Source of the DNA: Bacteroidota bacterium | GTDB taxonomy: Bacteria; Bacteroidota; Bacteroidia; Flavobacteriales; Flavobacteriaceae | Assembly: GCA_024280815.1 (NCBI GenBank) | Contig: JAJRPL010000223.1 | Coordinates: 1-11,213 of the forward strand | Direction: 5' to 3' | Length of the DNA stretch: 11,213 nucleotides | In this document: one piece after another, positions 1 through 7,381 of the stretch | How positions within the stretch are numbered: the first letter of the stretch is position 1 | Layout: the number at the start of each line of letters is the position of its first letter | Notes under the pieces: model-generated | Told to the model about the DNA's origin: nothing | Seen by the model: only the letters and a program-made list of their open reading frames with translations | The model's database searches: none | Translations under genes and position numbers: made by a program

Positions 1-44
1 CTCTCAACTCTCAACTCTCAACTCTCAATTCTAAATTCTAAATT
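1..44 (+). repeat. Heptanucleotide tandem repeat ahead of the dehydrogenase core
   Basis: Four perfect CTCTCAA units (1-28) are followed by two TTCTAAA units (29-42) and TT. The array touches the window edge, so more units may lie outside. It is in an open frame that runs into the dehydrogenase Rossmann motif and would encode LSTLNSQ followed by LSILNSKL. Because 7 is not a multiple of 3, gain or loss of one or two units would shift the frame between an upstream start and the enzyme. Confidence 0.85.
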
Positions 45-1359
45 AGCCATCATCGGCTTAGGTTATGTAGGTTTGCCTTTAGCTCATGCATTTAGTAGTA
101 AATATAAAGTGGTAGGTTTTGATATAGCACAGTGGAGAATTAATGAGCTAAGAAGTGGGATAGATAGAACACTTGAGCTTAGTGAAAAACAGGTTAAAGA
201 GGCTATCGCAAATGGTATGGAGTTTACAAATAAGTTAGAAGATATAGCTGATTGCAACATTTACATAGTAACAGTTCCAACCCCTATAGATAAACATAAA
301 AAACCAGATTTAACACCACTGCTTAAAGCTAGTGAGAGCATAGGAAAAGTGCTAAAAAAAGATGACATAGTTATCTATGAATCGACTGTTTATCCAGGAG
401 CTACAGAAGAAGAGTGTGTACCGGTACTTGAAAAATTCAGCGGATTAAAGTACATCTCAACTGAAACCATAGAAAAAGAAAAAAAGAGACATGAATTAAA
501 TAATTCTCAATTCTCAATTCTCAATTCTCAATTAAGCGAAGGGTTCTACTGTGGCTATTCCCCTGAACGAATAAACCCAGGTGACAAAGAACACACAGTT
601 ACAAAAATCTTAAAAGTTACTTCTGGTTCAACCCCTGAAATAGGTAAAAAAGTAGATGAACTTTATGCAAGCATCATCACAGTAGGGACACACTTAGCGC
701 CAACTATAAAAGTAGCAGAAGCAGCTAAAGTTATAGAAAATAGTCAAAGAGATATAAACATAGCATTTGTAAATGAACTTAGTATGATATTTAACCGTTT
801 AGGTATAGATACAACTGCAGTATTAGAAGCTGCTGGAACTAAATGGAACTTTTTACCATTTCGCCCTGGACTTGTAGGTGGTCACTGTATAGGTGTGGAT
901 CCTTACTACTTAACTCATAAAGCACAAGAAGTAGGTTATAACCCAGAGATAATCCTAGCAGGAAGAAGACTCAATGACAACATGGGAATATATGTAGCTT
1001 CTCAAGTCATAAAACTTATGATAAAAAAAGGTCATAAAATAGAAGGTGCTAAAATACTCGTAATGGGGATAACTTTCAAAGAGAACTGCCCAGACATTAG
1101 AAACTCAAGAGTCATAGATGTCATAAGAGAACTTCAAGAGTATGGCTGTGACATAACTGTAACAGACTACTGGGCAGACACAGAGGAAGTAAAACGTGAG
1201 TATAATCTTGATTTAATTAAAGAAGCCAAGATAGATAAGTATGAGGCAGTTGTTTTAGCTGTTGCTCATGATGAGTATAAAAACATGAAGATAGGTATTG
1301 ATAAGCAAGTTGTTTATGATATTAAATCCATATTAAATGATAGTGATGGAAAGCTTTAA
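1..1359 (+). CDS. tviB: UDP-N-acetylhexosamine 6-dehydrogenase (TviB/WbpO/WbpA type), 5' end outside window
   Basis: This cytoplasmic enzyme oxidises C6 of UDP-GlcNAc or UDP-GalNAc to the uronic acid, using two NAD+. The frame is open from base 1. The NAD-binding Rossmann motif AIIGLGYVGLPLA is encoded at 46-84, so the first usable start inside the window (TTG at 73) would cut the motif in half and the true start lies upstream. Counting from that TTG, the substrate-domain motif CGYSPERINPGD is near residue 160, KVAEAAKVIENSQRDIN follows, the catalytic Cys is residue 272 in GGHCIGVDPYY, and the C-terminal domain has GITFKENCPDIRNSR. KENCPDIRNSR and NSQRDIN favour the HexNAc dehydrogenases over glucose dehydrogenase (family knowledge). 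Two oddities are seen: heptamer repeats encode the residues just before the Rossmann motif, and further heptamers lie in an extra stretch of about 28 residues (roughly 128-155) before CGYSPERINPGD. The exact sugar substrate cannot be read from sequence. Confidence 0.9.
   Translation, partial: LSTLNSQLSILNSKLAIIGLGYVGLPLAHAFSSKYKVVGFDIAQWRINELRSGIDRTLELSEKQVKEAIANGMEFTNKLEDIADCNIYIVTVPTPIDKHKKPDLTPLLKASESIGKVLKKDDIVIYESTVYPGATEEECVPVLEKFSGLKYISTETIEKEKKRHELNNSQFSILNSQLSEGFYCGYSPERINPGDKEHTVTKILKVTSGSTPEIGKKVDELYASIITVGTHLAPTIKVAEAAKVIENSQRDINIAFVNELSMIFNRLGIDTTAVLEAAGTKWNFLPFRPGLVGGHCIGVDPYYLTHKAQEVGYNPEIILAGRRLNDNMGIYVASQVIKLMIKKGHKIEGAKILVMGITFKENCPDIRNSRVIDVIRELQEYGCDITVTDYWADTEEVKREYNLDLIKEAKIDKYEAVVLAVAHDEYKNMKIGIDKQVVYDIKSILNDSDGKL
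504..533 (+). repeat. Intragenic heptanucleotide tandem repeat (TTCTCAA x4)
   Basis: Four perfect TTCTCAA units at 504-531, plus TT, lie inside the dehydrogenase coding frame and encode the stretch NSQFSILNSQL. They are closely related to the CTCTCAA/TTCTAAA array at 1-44 and translate to nearly the same peptide. They sit in a segment that appears extra for this enzyme family, just before the conserved CGYSPERINPGD motif. A change of one or two units would frameshift the gene; a change of three would add or remove seven residues. Confidence 0.85.
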
Positions 1360-1361
1360 GT

Positions 1362-2639
1362 TTGTTAAGAACAATTATAAATAAATTTTTGAATTTGAAT
1401 TTACACTATAACATCCTGTCATTAATAAGTGTGTTTCTTGGTTTTTTATTCATTTTATTTTTGGGTAGAAAGTATGGTGCTGGAAGTGAAACAGATATAT
1501 ACTTTTTATCTATGGTAATAGTATCATATTTGGGATATTTCGTTCAGGCTGTATGGGAAGCGATGAGTCCATATTATATAAATTTAAGGTTGAAAAATAA
1601 AGTTAAATCTAATCTCTTATACAGTATATTATTAAACGATATTATTATCCTTTCTATTGTTGTAATTGGAATATATTTTGTGGTAACGAACAGTTTTATA
1701 ATTCTTTCAGATAAGCAGAAGGATTTTTTAGATATTTTTATATTGTATATTATTTTTCAAAATATACTCTATATCAATAAAATAATTTTAAATTTAGAAC
1801 ATTTTTATGCTTCATATTATTTTGTAGATATTTTTGTATATTTGGCTTTATTTTTAACAGCACTGGAAACAAACAAACTTATTTATTTAGCATATACTAT
1901 TGTTTTTGCTACCTTGCTAGCTAATATTTGGCAATTCTATTTGATTTTTAAAAAAGTTGGTATAAAATATCATTTAAAATTTTATGACAGAAATTTCAAT
2001 AAAATTTATAGAAACTCTTTTAAAATAAAACTTGGTTCACTATTCTATGGTTCGAAAGATATTATTATGGCTACTGTTTTTACGAATTTTAGTGCTGGAA
2101 CTTATAGTTTATATAATTATGCTAATAAGTTTTCGGGTATTATTCTTCAAGTAGTGAATGCTCCCATTGTTAATATTTATGTTACTAAAGCAAACTATTT
2201 TGTGGCAAATAAAGAATATCATAAATTACAAGAAAGTATTAAAAGAGTATTGATGCAAACATTAACACTCTTTGCTGTATCAGCAAGTACTATATATCTA
2301 TTATTACCTTATATACTAGGAGCTTTTTTTGGTAGTAAATTTAGCGAAAGTGATATTTTAATGATTCAGAATTTATTTTCAATTATAATCATATTTGCGT
2401 TGGTCGTTGTTATTGAGAGCCCTTTTGCAAGACTTATTAATATAGTAAAAAACTTTAATTATGGACTATTTTTAAATATTTTGTTTTTTGTAATTATGTT
2501 TATAGGATATTTAATATTTAAGCTTTTTGGTTTAACATATTATTGGTTTTTGTATATATTAATTTTTGCTCAATTTAGTAACTTAATATTAGCATATTTA
2601 AATTATAAAAGTTTTGTAAGGAAAAATTTTGAAATTTAG
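1362..2639 (+). CDS. Polysaccharide/lipid II flippase-like protein (MurJ/MviN-Wzx superfamily)
   Basis: This is a 425-residue, very hydrophobic inner-membrane protein with roughly 11-12 predicted membrane segments by eye, starting with residues 16-35. The N-terminal motif GRKYGAGSETDIYFLS (about 35-50) matches the MurJ/MviN pattern of a glycine-rich loop followed by an acidic residue and aromatic residues. It is about 80 residues shorter than typical MurJ (about 510), and its place among glycosyltransferases points to export of a lipid-linked repeat unit (Wzx role) rather than lipid II. The TTG at 1362 is the first possible start after the in-frame TGA at 1344, and GGAAAG at 1348-1353 can serve as a weak ribosome site. 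It follows the dehydrogenase stop by 2 bases and overlaps the next gene by 11. Substrate identity is inference. Confidence 0.83.
   Translation: MLRTIINKFLNLNLHYNILSLISVFLGFLFILFLGRKYGAGSETDIYFLSMVIVSYLGYFVQAVWEAMSPYYINLRLKNKVKSNLLYSILLNDIIILSIVVIGIYFVVTNSFIILSDKQKDFLDIFILYIIFQNILYINKIILNLEHFYASYYFVDIFVYLALFLTALETNKLIYLAYTIVFATLLANIWQFYLIFKKVGIKYHLKFYDRNFNKIYRNSFKIKLGSLFYGSKDIIMATVFTNFSAGTYSLYNYANKFSGIILQVVNAPIVNIYVTKANYFVANKEYHKLQESIKRVLMQTLTLFAVSASTIYLLLPYILGAFFGSKFSESDILMIQNLFSIIIIFALVVVIESPFARLINIVKNFNYGLFLNILFFVIMFIGYLIFKLFGLTYYWFLYILIFAQFSNLILAYLNYKSFVRKNFEI
2617..2622 (+). promoter_or_regulatory. Ribosome binding site fixing a TTG start
   Basis: TAAGGA lies 6 bases before the TTG at 2629, inside the end of the flippase gene. 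The in-frame stop TAA at 2617 excludes any longer start for the glycosyltransferase, and the GT2 core KFSIITPTYN begins right after the TTG, so this start is well supported. Confidence 0.65.
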
Positions 2640-3507
2640 TATTATTACACCAACATACAATAGCGAAAAAACAATAAAAAGGGCACTTGAGTCTGTAATA
2701 AATCAGACATATGAAAATTATGAGATGATTATTATTGATGATGGTTCAACAGATGAAACTGAAAATATTGTAAAACAATATTTATCAGAAAAAATAAAAT
2801 ATATAAAACTAGATACAAATATGGGTGTCAATAAAGCTAGAAATTTTGGGCTTAATAATATTTCAAAATATAGTGATTTTGTTACTTTTTTAGATAGTGA
2901 TGACACTTTTTTCAAAGATGCTTTAGAGACTATGCTAATTAATATTAGTAAATATCCAGATTATAAAATTTATAGCTTTTCAGTAGTTGACGAGAAAGGC
3001 AACTCTTGTTCATTTCTACAATCTGATATTTTAGAAGTGGGATATAGTGATATGATTAGTTCAGAATCAGTGAAAGGTGAATGGGTCCACTGTGTTAGTT
3101 CAAATCTTGTCAGGAATAAAGAGTTTTATTATGAAGAAAAAGTAAAAAATGGTTCAGAGAGTCTTATATATCTTAGATTAAGTAAAAAATATTTATTTTT
3201 ACACATCAGTAAAGTGGTACGAAAATATTTTACAGACAATGAAAGTTTAACGAGATTTAAAGTAATGACATATGCAAAAGCAGAGAATGCTATAAATGGT
3301 TTAAATATTTTTTTTGAAGAGAATAAGGAGTATGTCATGAAAAATAGAAAGAAATATAGCTTTTTGTTGTCTGTTTTGGCACATGCATATTATTATTACG
3401 GTAATAAAAGAAAAGTGTTTCAATATACAATAGAGGCTTTTAAATATAATCCTTTGGAACCTAGAATATATAGAAATATTTTATTGTTACTTGGGGTAAA
3501 ATTATAA
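2629..3507 (+). CDS. Family 2 glycosyltransferase (GT-A fold)
   Basis: This enzyme transfers a sugar from a nucleotide sugar to the growing lipid-linked repeat unit on the cytoplasmic face. The 292-residue protein opens with the GT2 signature FSIITPTYN (3-11). It then shows the nucleotide-binding DDGSTD (37-42) and the metal-binding DSDD (89-92, the DXD motif). The N-terminal half holds the catalytic GT-A domain; the C-terminal half is less conserved and has Tyr-rich helices that may aid membrane association or acceptor binding. The start is TTG, and the gene overlaps the flippase by 11 bases and the next gene by 1, so coupled translation is likely. Base composition is visibly more AT-rich than the following amidotransferase. 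The donor sugar and linkage cannot be assigned. Confidence 0.88.
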   Translation: MKFSIITPTYNSEKTIKRALESVINQTYENYEMIIIDDGSTDETENIVKQYLSEKIKYIKLDTNMGVNKARNFGLNNISKYSDFVTFLDSDDTFFKDALETMLINISKYPDYKIYSFSVVDEKGNSCSFLQSDILEVGYSDMISSESVKGEWVHCVSSNLVRNKEFYYEEKVKNGSESLIYLRLSKKYLFLHISKVVRKYFTDNESLTRFKVMTYAKAENAINGLNIFFEENKEYVMKNRKKYSFLLSVLAHAYYYYGNKRKVFQYTIEAFKYNPLEPRIYRNILLLLGVKL

Positions 3508-5413
3508 TGTGTGGAATAGCAGGATTCTGTGATTTCACAAAAAAATCAAACAAGCATATTTTAGAAAAAATGACCGATGTTCTACATCATAGAGGTCCAG
3601 ATGATAGTGGGTACAGTTTTTATGAAACTAAAGATGCTCATGTTGGTTTAGGGCATAGGCGACTCTCTATCTTAGACCTTTCTATCCATGGGCATCAGCC
3701 TATGGATTTTGAAGAGCTGGAGATAGTTTACAATGGCGAAGTCTATAACTTTAAAGAGATAAGAGCTGAACTTGAAAAACTAGACTATAGTTTTGAGTCA
3801 GATAGTGATACCGAAGTGATACTAAAGGCTTATAGTGAGTGGGGTATAAAAGCAGTAGATAGGTTTAATGGGATGTTTGCTATCGCTATTTATGATAAAG
3901 AAAAAGAGAAACTTACTCTTATTCGCGATAGAACAGGGATTAAACCACTCTACTTTTATGAAAAAGATGGTTTATTTTTGTTTTCTAGTGAGTTGAAGTC
4001 TTTTCATGAGCATATTGGCTTTAAAAAAGAAGTTGATTTTGATGCACTAGCACAATTTTTTCATTATGGTTATATACCACAGCCTTATAGTATATTTAAA
4101 AATACTCAAAAGTTATTAGCTGGGCATTATTTAGAACTTGATTTAAAGTCTCAAAAGACTTCTTTAAAAAAATACTGGGATGTGAAGGATTTTTACAACT
4201 TACCAAAGAAAAAGATTGACTATAATGATGCTATGGATGAAGTAGAAGAGTTACTTATATCTTCTTTTAAGTACAGAATGGTTTCTGATGTTCCGGTAGG
4301 TGTGTTTTTGAGTGGTGGTTATGATAGTTCTGCAGTTGCAGCTATTTTACAAAAAAACTCTACACAAAAGATAAAAACTTTTACTATAGGCTTTCATGAA
4401 GAGGGTTACAATGAGGCTCATCATGCAAAAAAGTAGCTGAGCATTTAGGTACGGAGCATACAGAGTACTACTGCACACAAAAAGAGGCGCTTGAAATTCT
4501 TCCGACACTCGCAGAGATATATGATGAACCGTTTGGAGATAGCTCTGCTATACCTACCATTCTTGTAAGTAAATTAGCAAAACAAGATGTAACAGTTGCT
4601 TTGAGTGCAGATGCAGGTGATGAGATATTTGGTGGTTATGGAAAGTATAAAACTTCACTAAAATACTATAATTTCTTTTCAAAATTTCCAAAGTTTTCTC
4701 ATAGTGGATTAAGCTTTCTGTTTAATACTATAAATCCTAGTAAAATTCCAGGTTTAAAAAATAGTTACAATATTGAAAGTAGGTTTAAAAAAGTAGCAGA
4801 GATATTAAAATCAAGCAGTTCAGTTGCTGCCATGAAATACACTAGCCATATGTTTACAAGCCATGAAATAGATAAGCTTTTTAAAGAAAAATATAGCGAT
4901 AAAAAGACCTATTTTGACACAAACAAAGCATTAAACAATACGAATGATGAACTCAACAGAATGTTTGCTATAGATTATCAAACCTATTTGCCTGATGACA
5001 TTTTAACAAAAGTAGATAGAGCGACGATGTCTGTTTCACTTGAGGGAAGAGAACCATTTTTAGACTATAGAATCATAGAGTATGCAGCACAACTTCCATC
5101 AAGTTTTAAAATGGATGAAAACCAAACAAAAATTATTTTAAAAGATATAGTGCATAAATATATTCCAAAAGAGATGATGGACAGACCAAAAATGGGATTT
5201 GGAGTGCCAATCAGTGAGTGGTTTAGAGATGAGTTAAGGGAGTACTTTTGTGAGTACTTTCAAGAGGATAAACTTGATAGGGCAGGTTTGAATTCAGTAG
5301 AAGTCATAAAACAAAGAGATGAGTACCTTAAAGGAATTAATGTAAATGCAAGAAGATTATGGTTCATTTTGATGTATATAATGTGGCATGAACGATGGAT
5401 GAAAAAGGATTAG
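3507..5413 (+). pseudogene. asnB: Glutamine-hydrolysing asparagine synthase / sugar amidotransferase (AsnB/WbpS-like), split by a -1 frameshift
   Basis: The family releases ammonia from glutamine in an N-terminal Ntn domain and transfers it to an ATP-activated carboxylate in the C-terminal domain. The N-terminal half shows the nucleophile Cys2 in MCGIAGF, the glutamine-pocket motifs HRRLSILDL and YNGEVYNF, and the ATP PP-loop SGGYDSS at residues 269-275. Reading stops at TAG 4434-4436 after HHAKK. A -1 shift there continues as VAEHLGTEH and runs through SADAGDEIFGGYGKY and LPDDILTKVDRATMSVSLEG to 5413. Joined, the product is 635 residues, a normal family length, and nothing is missing except one frame step. 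An A6 tract (7 A would restore the frame) makes four readings possible: assembly error, true mutation, phase variation, or programmed frameshifting. Next to a uronate-making dehydrogenase, amidation of a sugar uronic acid is a plausible role (inference). The ATG overlaps the GT2 stop by 1 base. Confidence 0.88.
4427..4436 (+). other. Slippery A_AAA_AAG followed directly by TAG: frameshift point of the amidotransferase
   Basis: In the upstream frame the codons are GCA AAA AAG TAG, so A AAA AAG (4427-4433) is in the zero-frame phase needed for tandem -1 slippage, as in E. coli dnaX. After the slip the next codon is GTA (4433-4435), which opens the rest of the amidotransferase. A GAGG element (4413-4416) ends 10 bases before the heptamer, where dnaX carries its stimulatory Shine-Dalgarno-like element. 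I see no strong stem-loop downstream: the best is GTAC/GTAC with a 12-base loop. A6-to-A7 mutation or sequencing error fits equally well. Confidence 0.55.
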
Positions 5414-5414
5414 T

Positions 5415-6308
5415 ATGAGCAATAAAAAATATGAATTTACGGTTTTTACACCTACTTACAACAGAGCAAACTTGATTCATAGAGTTTTTGAGAGTTTAGA
5501 ACAGCAAACTTTTAGAAATTTTGAATGGCTTATTGTTGATGATGGCAGTATTGATAATACAAATGAAATTATAGAAGAGTTTAAGCAAAAAGCTAGTTTT
5601 CCCATACGATATATTTATCAAGACAATGGCGGTAAACACAGAGCCTTCAACAGAGCAGTTAAAGAAGCGAAAGGAAAGTTTTTTTTGACCGCTGATAGTG
5701 ATGATAGATTTGTGTCTAATGCACTTGAAAAATTAAAATATTATTGGGATTTAATACCAGAGCAAGAAAAGGAAAAATATTCAGCAGTTACAGGATTGTG
5801 TATCGACACACAAGGTAATGTAATTGGAAATAAGTATCCAAAAGATATTTTTGATTCTAACTCATTTGAAACTAATTTTGTTTATAATATAAAAGGCGAA
5901 AAATGGGGCTTTCAAAGAACTGAAGTTTTAAAAAAATTTCCTTTTAAAGAGTTTACTGGTGAAAACTTTATTGCAGAATCTAGTGTTTGGTTTAAAATAT
6001 CAAAAGAATATAAGACGAGATACATAAATGAACCTTTGAGAATTTATGAAATCAACAATGATTCATTATCATCAGATACAGTTTCATTAAGAGTTAAAAA
6101 TCCAAAAGGAGTTTTGTATACATATATTCAAGAGTTTAATTTACCAATACCATTAAGGTTTAGACTGAAGTCTATGATCAATTGCATTAGATTTTCATTA
6201 TACAAAAAAGAAATGTTTATAGATTGTATAAAGATTCAAAATAAGTTTTTGTTGCCTATTACATTAACTATTGGTTTGTTAATGTATATAAAAGATCAAA
6301 AAAAATGA
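5415..6308 (+). CDS. Family 2 glycosyltransferase (GT-A fold)
   Basis: This 297-residue glycosyltransferase is likely to act on the cytoplasmic lipid-linked intermediate. The N-terminus has FTVFTPTYNRA (8-18), followed by the nucleotide-binding VDDGS (41-45), a conserved-looking DNGGKHRAFNRAV (70-82) and the metal-binding ADSDD (93-97). The rest is a substrate domain with a basic, hydrophobic C-terminus but no clear membrane helix. The ATG is preceded by AAGGA at 5405-5409 with 5 bases spacing. The gene begins 1 base after the amidotransferase stop and its TGA overlaps the next ATG by 4 bases. A T8 run lies at 5679-5686. The sequence differs clearly from the first GT2, so the two probably make different linkages; donor and acceptor are unknown. 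Confidence 0.88.
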   Translation: MSNKKYEFTVFTPTYNRANLIHRVFESLEQQTFRNFEWLIVDDGSIDNTNEIIEEFKQKASFPIRYIYQDNGGKHRAFNRAVKEAKGKFFLTADSDDRFVSNALEKLKYYWDLIPEQEKEKYSAVTGLCIDTQGNVIGNKYPKDIFDSNSFETNFVYNIKGEKWGFQRTEVLKKFPFKEFTGENFIAESSVWFKISKEYKTRYINEPLRIYEINNDSLSSDTVSLRVKNPKGVLYTYIQEFNLPIPLRFRLKSMINCIRFSLYKKEMFIDCIKIQNKFLLPITLTIGLLMYIKDQKK

Positions 6309-7381
6309 GAAAAAAAAGCATCTTATTTATAGTCCCTTCTATGCGAGGAGGAGGAAGTGAAAGAGTAATCTCTACTATAGTAAAGCATTTGGATAGAAAA
6401 AAGTTCACTATTACTCTTGCACTACTTCAAAAAGAGGGAAAATACTTAGATGATATTCCGAAAGATGTTCAGATTGTAGATCTAAAGGCTAAAAGAACAC
6501 GCTATGCAATTTTAAAAATCATAAATATTATAAAGTCTGAGAACCCAAATATTGTTTTTTCAACACTTGGACATTTAAATGTTCTTATTTCAATGCTAAA
6601 ACCATTTTTTTCAAAAAAAATCAAGTTTATTGCGAGGGAATCCAGTATCGTTTCTGTTAACAATCAGCAAAGTAATTATACGGGGTTGCTCGATTTTTTA
6701 TATAAATGGTTTTATAATAATTTTGATTTAATTATTTCTCAATCATATTTTATGAAATATGACTTGATTGAAAACTATAAAATCAAAGAAAATAAAATTA
6801 AAGTAATAAATAATCCTGTTGATATAGAAAACATAAAAAAATTAGCAAAAGATGATTTTAATTTTAACAATAATAAAATTAATCTACTCATCGTTGGAAG
6901 ATTAAGTAATGAAAAAAACCATAAAGCAGCTTTTGAAGCCTTATATAAACTAGACGAAAAGTATCATCTAGCGGTTTTAGGAAGTGGAGTATTAAAATAT
7001 GAATTACTACAGCAAGTAAAAAAGTTACAATTAGAAAAACGAGTAACATTTGTAAAGTTTGACGCAAACCCTTACAAGTATATGAAAAACGCAGACCTAC
7101 TGCTTCTAACCTCACACTACGAAGGCTTTCCAAATGTTGTACTAGAAGCCAATACTTGTGGAACTCCTGTTGTAGCATTTGCGTGTCCAGGGGGGACTAC
7201 TGAGATTATTGAAGATGGAGTGAATGGGTTTTTGGTTAAGTGTGGGAATGTTGACAGATTAGTTGAGAAAATAAATGAATCTTCTAAATATCAATGGGTT
7301 TGCAAGAAAATAAAACTATATACACAAAAGCGCTATACCATTAATAAAATCATCAAAGAATATGAAGGTGTTTTAAGATGA
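6305..7381 (+). CDS. Family 4 glycosyltransferase (GT-B fold)
   Basis: This is a retaining GT4 of 358 residues, cytoplasmic or membrane-associated. The N-terminal Rossmann half has FIVPSMRGGGSERV (8-21), whose glycine-rich loop is typical of GT4. INNPVD (168-173) marks the domain linker, LLIVGRLSNEKNH (194-206) starts the C-terminal donor domain, and the EX7E donor-binding motif is E273-GFPNVVL-E281, followed by CGTPVVA. It starts at an ATGA overlap with the GT2 stop. No ribosome site is visible in the A8 run before it, so expression probably depends on coupled translation. It resembles the GT4 at 8390 (the GGxERV, NPVD and EGFPNV motifs recur), which suggests related acceptors or a duplication. 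PglH/PglJ-like HexNAc transferases share this look, but the sugar cannot be assigned. Confidence 0.88.
   Translation: MRKKSILFIVPSMRGGGSERVISTIVKHLDRKKFTITLALLQKEGKYLDDIPKDVQIVDLKAKRTRYAILKIINIIKSENPNIVFSTLGHLNVLISMLKPFFSKKIKFIARESSIVSVNNQQSNYTGLLDFLYKWFYNNFDLIISQSYFMKYDLIENYKIKENKIKVINNPVDIENIKKLAKDDFNFNNNKINLLIVGRLSNEKNHKAAFEALYKLDEKYHLAVLGSGVLKYELLQQVKKLQLEKRVTFVKFDANPYKYMKNADLLLLTSHYEGFPNVVLEANTCGTPVVAFACPGGTTEIIEDGVNGFLVKCGNVDRLVEKINESSKYQWVCKKIKLYTQKRYTINKIIKEYEGVLR

Noticed and set aside
73..75. TTG at 73 as the start of the dehydrogenase
   Set aside because: It would remove the GLGYVG part of the NAD-binding motif, which is encoded in the same open frame just upstream (46-72).
504..533. 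CRISPR-like or insertion-sequence origin for the heptamer arrays
   Set aside because: Units are contiguous 7-mers without spacers, terminal inverted repeats, target duplications or a transposase nearby.
1346..1384. ATG at 1346 (MESFKFVKNNYK then stop) as flippase start or a small gene
   Set aside because: It is in another frame, ends after 12 codons and leads nowhere; the flippase frame has its own TTG at 1362.
2718..3338. Antisense open frames opposite the GT2 gene (also opposite the GT4 genes and the toxin pair)
   Set aside because: They are low-complexity mirror images of well-supported genes, with no recognisable domain or ribosome site.
4416..4470. Hairpins around the slippery site (GCTCA/TGAGC enclosing it; GTAC/GTAC after it)
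   Set aside because: Stems are only 4-5 base pairs with 12-17 base loops, and the first would trap the heptamer itself. Not convincing as frameshift stimulators.
4601..5413. A separate gene starting at TTG 4601
   Set aside because: The same frame is open back to 4433 and encodes conserved synthetase sequence (VAEHLGTEH, IYDEPFGDSSAIP), so this is the C-terminal part of one enzyme, not an independent gene.
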